From the NCBI GenBank assembly GCA_001897855.1, contig MKUO01000001.1:767267-831266 (forward strand): a stretch of DNA of 64,000 nucleotides, given 5' to 3'. The translations under genes were made by a program, and so were the position numbers. Origin of the DNA: Bacteroidetes bacterium 43-93. GTDB taxonomy: Bacteria > Bacteroidota > Bacteroidia > Chitinophagales > Chitinophagaceae. This document shows positions 61,421-64,000 of the stretch, piece by piece. Under the pieces are notes generated by a model, which had not been told where the DNA came from, did not search any database, and was given only the letters and a program-made list of their open reading frames with translations. How positions within the stretch are numbered: the first letter of the stretch is position 1; each line of letters begins with the position of its first letter.

Positions 61421-62320
61421 ATGTGCCGTATTGTATGCTATGGAATGCTGTTCATATCTTGTTTTTTTACCGCAGCCGCTCAGCCCCGCGACTCCATAAC
61501 CATATATTTTGATATAGGAGCATCCCATTTAAATTCCAGGTCAATAAAGACGATCGATTCGTTGGTTTATAACGATATACTGGCGCCCGGGCGTAAAGTA
61601 GGTATTATCGGTTATGCTGATATTATCGGATCAGAACAATCTAACCAAAGGTTATCCACCTTAAGGGCAATGGCGGTGCGCGATTATTTAATGAAATTGG
61701 ATATGGATTCGTCTAATATCGAGTGGGTTACGGGCAAAGGAGCTGTTAACCGTCCGTATAACAAAGCCGGATACCCTGAGGACAGAAAAGTACAGATAGT
61801 GCCCGGCGGCTTTGGTAGAAAAAAATCTGCCGTAGTGGCTACAAAGCTTGGAGATATTATTAGATATGAAAATGGAGCGCCGGTGATAGATGTTAATGCT
61901 GTAGAAGTTAATACCGTTTTTAAGCTGGATAAAGTTTATTTCCAAATGGGAAGATCAGATTTGTTACCGCAATCGTTGCCTATGCTCGATGCCCTTGCTA
62001 TGTTTATGCGCGATAATCCCGGTGTTAAAATACAAGTGGAAGGGCATGTTTGTTGTGCCGACCCGTATAAGATTGTAGGTAATAAGCGGGTGCCATTGGC
62101 AGCCGGTGAGAAAGATACTGCACAATACGCGCCACTATCAGATCTTTCTACCCATAGGGCAACCAGTGTATTTGCTTACCTTGTTTACCGGAAAGGAATA
62201 GAAGCATCCCGGATCAAATATGTTGGGTATGGAGTGAAACATAGATTGATAGATCCTGAAGTTACAGATGCTGACAGGGCTGCCAATCGCCGGGTAGAGA
62301 TAAGGATATTGGCTAAATGA
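61421..62320 (+). CDS. OmpA-like protein with two tandem OmpA domains
   Basis: Start set at ATG 61421, giving the signal MCRIVCYGMLFISCFFTAAAQ; a TTG at 61364 would add a poor extension. The 299-residue product has two OmpA_C-like units: the first (about 30-125) with ITIYFDIGASHLNSRS, GYADIIGSEQSNQRLS and VRDYLMKLDM; the second (about 165-295) with KVYFQMGRSDLLPQSLPML, VEGHVCCADPYK and HRATSVFAYLV, VEIRIL. These are peptidoglycan-binding folds. No beta-barrel is present, so it is a soluble or lipoprotein-like envelope protein with unusual domain doubling. Confidence 0.85.
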   Translation: MCRIVCYGMLFISCFFTAAAQPRDSITIYFDIGASHLNSRSIKTIDSLVYNDILAPGRKVGIIGYADIIGSEQSNQRLSTLRAMAVRDYLMKLDMDSSNIEWVTGKGAVNRPYNKAGYPEDRKVQIVPGGFGRKKSAVVATKLGDIIRYENGAPVIDVNAVEVNTVFKLDKVYFQMGRSDLLPQSLPMLDALAMFMRDNPGVKIQVEGHVCCADPYKIVGNKRVPLAAGEKDTAQYAPLSDLSTHRATSVFAYLVYRKGIEASRIKYVGYGVKHRLIDPEVTDADRAANRRVEIRILAK

Positions 62321-62369
62321 TCGATTATTCCTGACTATAAAAACAATAAAATATAGATTGTCGTTGAAT

Positions 62370-63410
62370 ATGCTCAAACAATTTTTAACAATAGCTTTTG
62401 CCATCTTTTTTGCAACCACATCGTCCGCGCAGAACAAAAAAGCAATGGCTGCGGAGATAAGTGAAAATGCGATGAAAATGCTGGAGGAAGGAAAAATAGA
62501 TGAGGCTATTGTGCAATTAACAAAAGCAGCAAAACTTGATCCTTCAGATTATCATTATCCCTATGAAATAGGATATGCTTATCAGTTGAAGAATAACTAC
62601 CCAAAGGCACTAGAGCAACTGAAAAAAGTGGTGAAATTTCGGGATGCAGATGAGCTCTGCTATCAGTTTCTAGGCAATTTGCATGACCAGGCCGGTGATA
62701 CTGCGAAAGCACTGGCAGCCTATAAAGCAGGATTGAAGAAATTCCCGAATTCAGGCAGGCTTTATATGGAGCTTGGTAATGTTTATTTTACTCATAATGA
62801 CTATGAAAAAGCAGTTTATTATTACGAGACCGGAATAGATAAGGATCCTACCTTTTCTTCAAACTACTTCAGGGCTGCGATCATATTACTGGATGGTACT
62901 GAAAAAGTATGGGGGATGCTGTATGGTGAGCTTTTCATAAACCTGGAACGTAATACCGACAGGACAAGGAGCATGAGTAAACTGCTGTATAATAATTATC
63001 AGTCTCAGGTAAAAAAAGAGAATGATACAGCTATATCTATAAGTTTTTCTAAAGCGAATAGTTTTGGAACATCCGTGTATGAGCCTTTGATATCGAAGGG
63101 TTTTGCTACGGCTAATGCTATAGATATGGAAGCCATGTGCATGGCAAGAAAAACTTTTATTGATGAATTCTATAAAGAAAATTATGCTCAGCAATACTCG
63201 AACATCTTGTTCGAATATGAAAAGAAGATAAGCGACCTCGGTTATTCAGATGCTTATAATCACTGGATCCTTCTGCAGGGAGATGTAGCTGGTTTTGATG
63301 CCTGGAAGGCCACACATACTAAGGAATACAATGCCTTTACGCAATGGTTCGTAAAAAATCCGCTTATACTAACCGATCAGGATCATTTTGTGCGTGGGCA
63401 GTATCACTAA
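62370..63410 (+). CDS. Exported TPR protein
   Basis: Start set at ATG 62370 (MLKQFLTIAFAIFFATTSSAQ), the signal-peptide start; a TTG at 62358 is less likely. The 346-residue product has about four TPR units in its first half (MKMLEEGKIDEAIVQLTKAA, GYAYQLKNNYPKALEQLKKV, YQFLGNLHDQAGDTAKALAAY, LYMELGNVYFTHNDYEKAV). A different helical C-terminal half follows with no recognised motif. It likely scaffolds envelope protein complexes. It follows the OmpA-like gene by 49 bases and may share its transcript; its stop overlaps the convergent gene. Confidence 0.88.
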   Translation: MLKQFLTIAFAIFFATTSSAQNKKAMAAEISENAMKMLEEGKIDEAIVQLTKAAKLDPSDYHYPYEIGYAYQLKNNYPKALEQLKKVVKFRDADELCYQFLGNLHDQAGDTAKALAAYKAGLKKFPNSGRLYMELGNVYFTHNDYEKAVYYYETGIDKDPTFSSNYFRAAIILLDGTEKVWGMLYGELFINLERNTDRTRSMSKLLYNNYQSQVKKENDTAISISFSKANSFGTSVYEPLISKGFATANAIDMEAMCMARKTFIDEFYKENYAQQYSNILFEYEKKISDLGYSDAYNHWILLQGDVAGFDAWKATHTKEYNAFTQWFVKNPLILTDQDHFVRGQYH

Positions 63411-63763
63411 TTCAGTGAGTGAATAGAAAATTTGGGCTCTATATGCGCCGTCATTCGCTGCTCTTCGATGGTTTTTTCCCACATATCGCAATCAATAACC
63501 GTGAACCGCACCACCTGGTATTGCAGGTAGGTGATAGCGAGTATGTTGTGATCTACAAATTCTGATTCGTGGGCAATGCTATTGACCGTATCAAGGTCAA
63601 TATCCACTTCGGGCTCTTCATTGCCATTACAGATAAATATCAGCCGCCTGCTAGAGACGATAAGGCGTCCATTGCAACGTTTACTGCCTTCAACAAGCAT
63701 AGAGGCAGGCTCGTTGCGTGCTATTACTTCTCTCTCCAATAATTGCTCCAGGTATTTGTTCAT
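63407..63763 (-). CDS. Small PH/GRAM-like protein
   Basis: Start set at the ATG with first base 63763 (MNKYLEQLLEREVI); an upstream in-frame ATG would add 10 residues. The 118-residue product has a pattern of beta strands typical of bacterial PH-like folds (GRLIVSSRRLIFICN, VDIDLDTVNSIAHES, NILAITYLQYQVVRFTVID) with one C-terminal helix. No signal peptide. A plain PH-like reading is an inference from the strand pattern. It overlaps the TPR gene stop by 4 bases. Confidence 0.6.
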   Translation of the reverse strand: MNKYLEQLLEREVIARNEPASMLVEGSKRCNGRLIVSSRRLIFICNGNEEPEVDIDLDTVNSIAHESEFVDHNILAITYLQYQVVRFTVIDCDMWEKTIEEQRMTAHIEPKFSIHSLN

Positions 63764-63794
63764 ACCGCCAGGTTTTAGAGTCAAAAAAATCAAC

Positions 63795-64000
63795 CTAGTC
63801 CATGCCGCTCTTTTCTTTCACGTATCCGCTATTGGTAAATCCGGGCTTCAGCAACCGTACCATTTGTAAAATTACGGAAAGTAATATTAAACCCATTCCC
63901 CAAAAGAACCCGGGGTGTAATTCTTTATTTTCGTTAAAAAAGATTAGTAAAAAGCAAAAATAAGCAAAACGGTTAAAACCTTTGCTATACAAGGCTTTAT
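63795..64000 (-). CDS. Small membrane protein, 5' end at or beyond the window edge
   Basis: The minus-strand frame is open to base 64000. The visible start codon is TTG (first base 63992), but the true start may lie outside the window. Two hydrophobic segments (RFAYFCFLLIFF and GFFWGMGLILLSVILQMV) with ENKELHPG between form a membrane hairpin. The C-terminal tail is basic (YVKEKSGMD end). It lies one base upstream of the PH-like gene on the same strand, so co-transcription is plausible. No family is recognised. Confidence 0.55.
   Translation of the reverse strand, partial: KALYSKGFNRFAYFCFLLIFFNENKELHPGFFWGMGLILLSVILQMVRLLKPGFTNSGYVKEKSGMD

Overview
The window is chromosomal DNA from a Bacteroidota bacterium, most likely of the Chitinophagaceae or a close relative. 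This rests on three proteins with C-terminal type IX secretion sorting domains, promoter-like elements of the Bacteroidota form (TTTG, about 20 bases, TANNTTTG), a bacillithiol-synthesis gene (bshA), a fused alpha/beta E1 ketoacid dehydrogenase and many SPII lipoproteins. No rRNA, tRNA, CRISPR array, prophage or transposase gene was recognised.

Layout. 1-2.4 kb: the end of a charged coiled-coil protein, a lipoprotein and a T9SS cargo protein. 2.4-9.5 kb: a CHAD protein, an mlaEFD lipid-transport operon, a membrane hydrolase, a phospholipase D/cardiolipin synthase-like enzyme, a Nudix hydrolase and a DUF421 protein. 9.6-20.6 kb: secreted and envelope proteins (T9SS cargo, lipoproteins, a di-haem peroxidase paired with a T9SS protein), a cupin and a GAF-LuxR regulator. 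20.7-22.5 kb: an AT-rich accessory patch with hairpin repeats, an unknown secreted protein, a 30-residue membrane microprotein, a strong promoter over a palindrome, and two blocks of 10-base-period repeats.

22.56-42.4 kb is the heart of the window: a 20-kb alpha-glucan/trehalose locus. Order: GH15 protein>, small ORF<, glgX>, treY::malQ fusion>, <glgB, <treS::maltokinase, <glgE, otsA>, GH13 alpha-glucosidase>, treZ>. It joins three routes to trehalose (OtsA, TreS, TreY-TreZ) with GlgE, which builds glucan from trehalose-derived maltose-1-phosphate, plus branching (GlgB), debranching (GlgX) and disproportionation (MalQ). Glucan and trehalose can thus be interconverted in both directions from one locus. 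No glgA, glgC, glycogen phosphorylase or otsB is in the window.

42.5-64 kb: a TolC-MacA-MacB type ABC efflux operon, a ferritin-like DUF892 protein with a basic tail, malic enzyme, an FAD oxidoreductase, a peptidase/permease/unknown gene run, a c-type cytochrome lipoprotein, bshA, a small housekeeping run (AhpD-like, FKBP, phosphodiesterase), a TipA-like MerR regulator, the E1 dehydrogenase, an OmpA-like protein, a TPR protein and two small edge genes.

Calls come from reading motifs, not from database searches; residue positions are approximate unless a specific catalytic residue is named.
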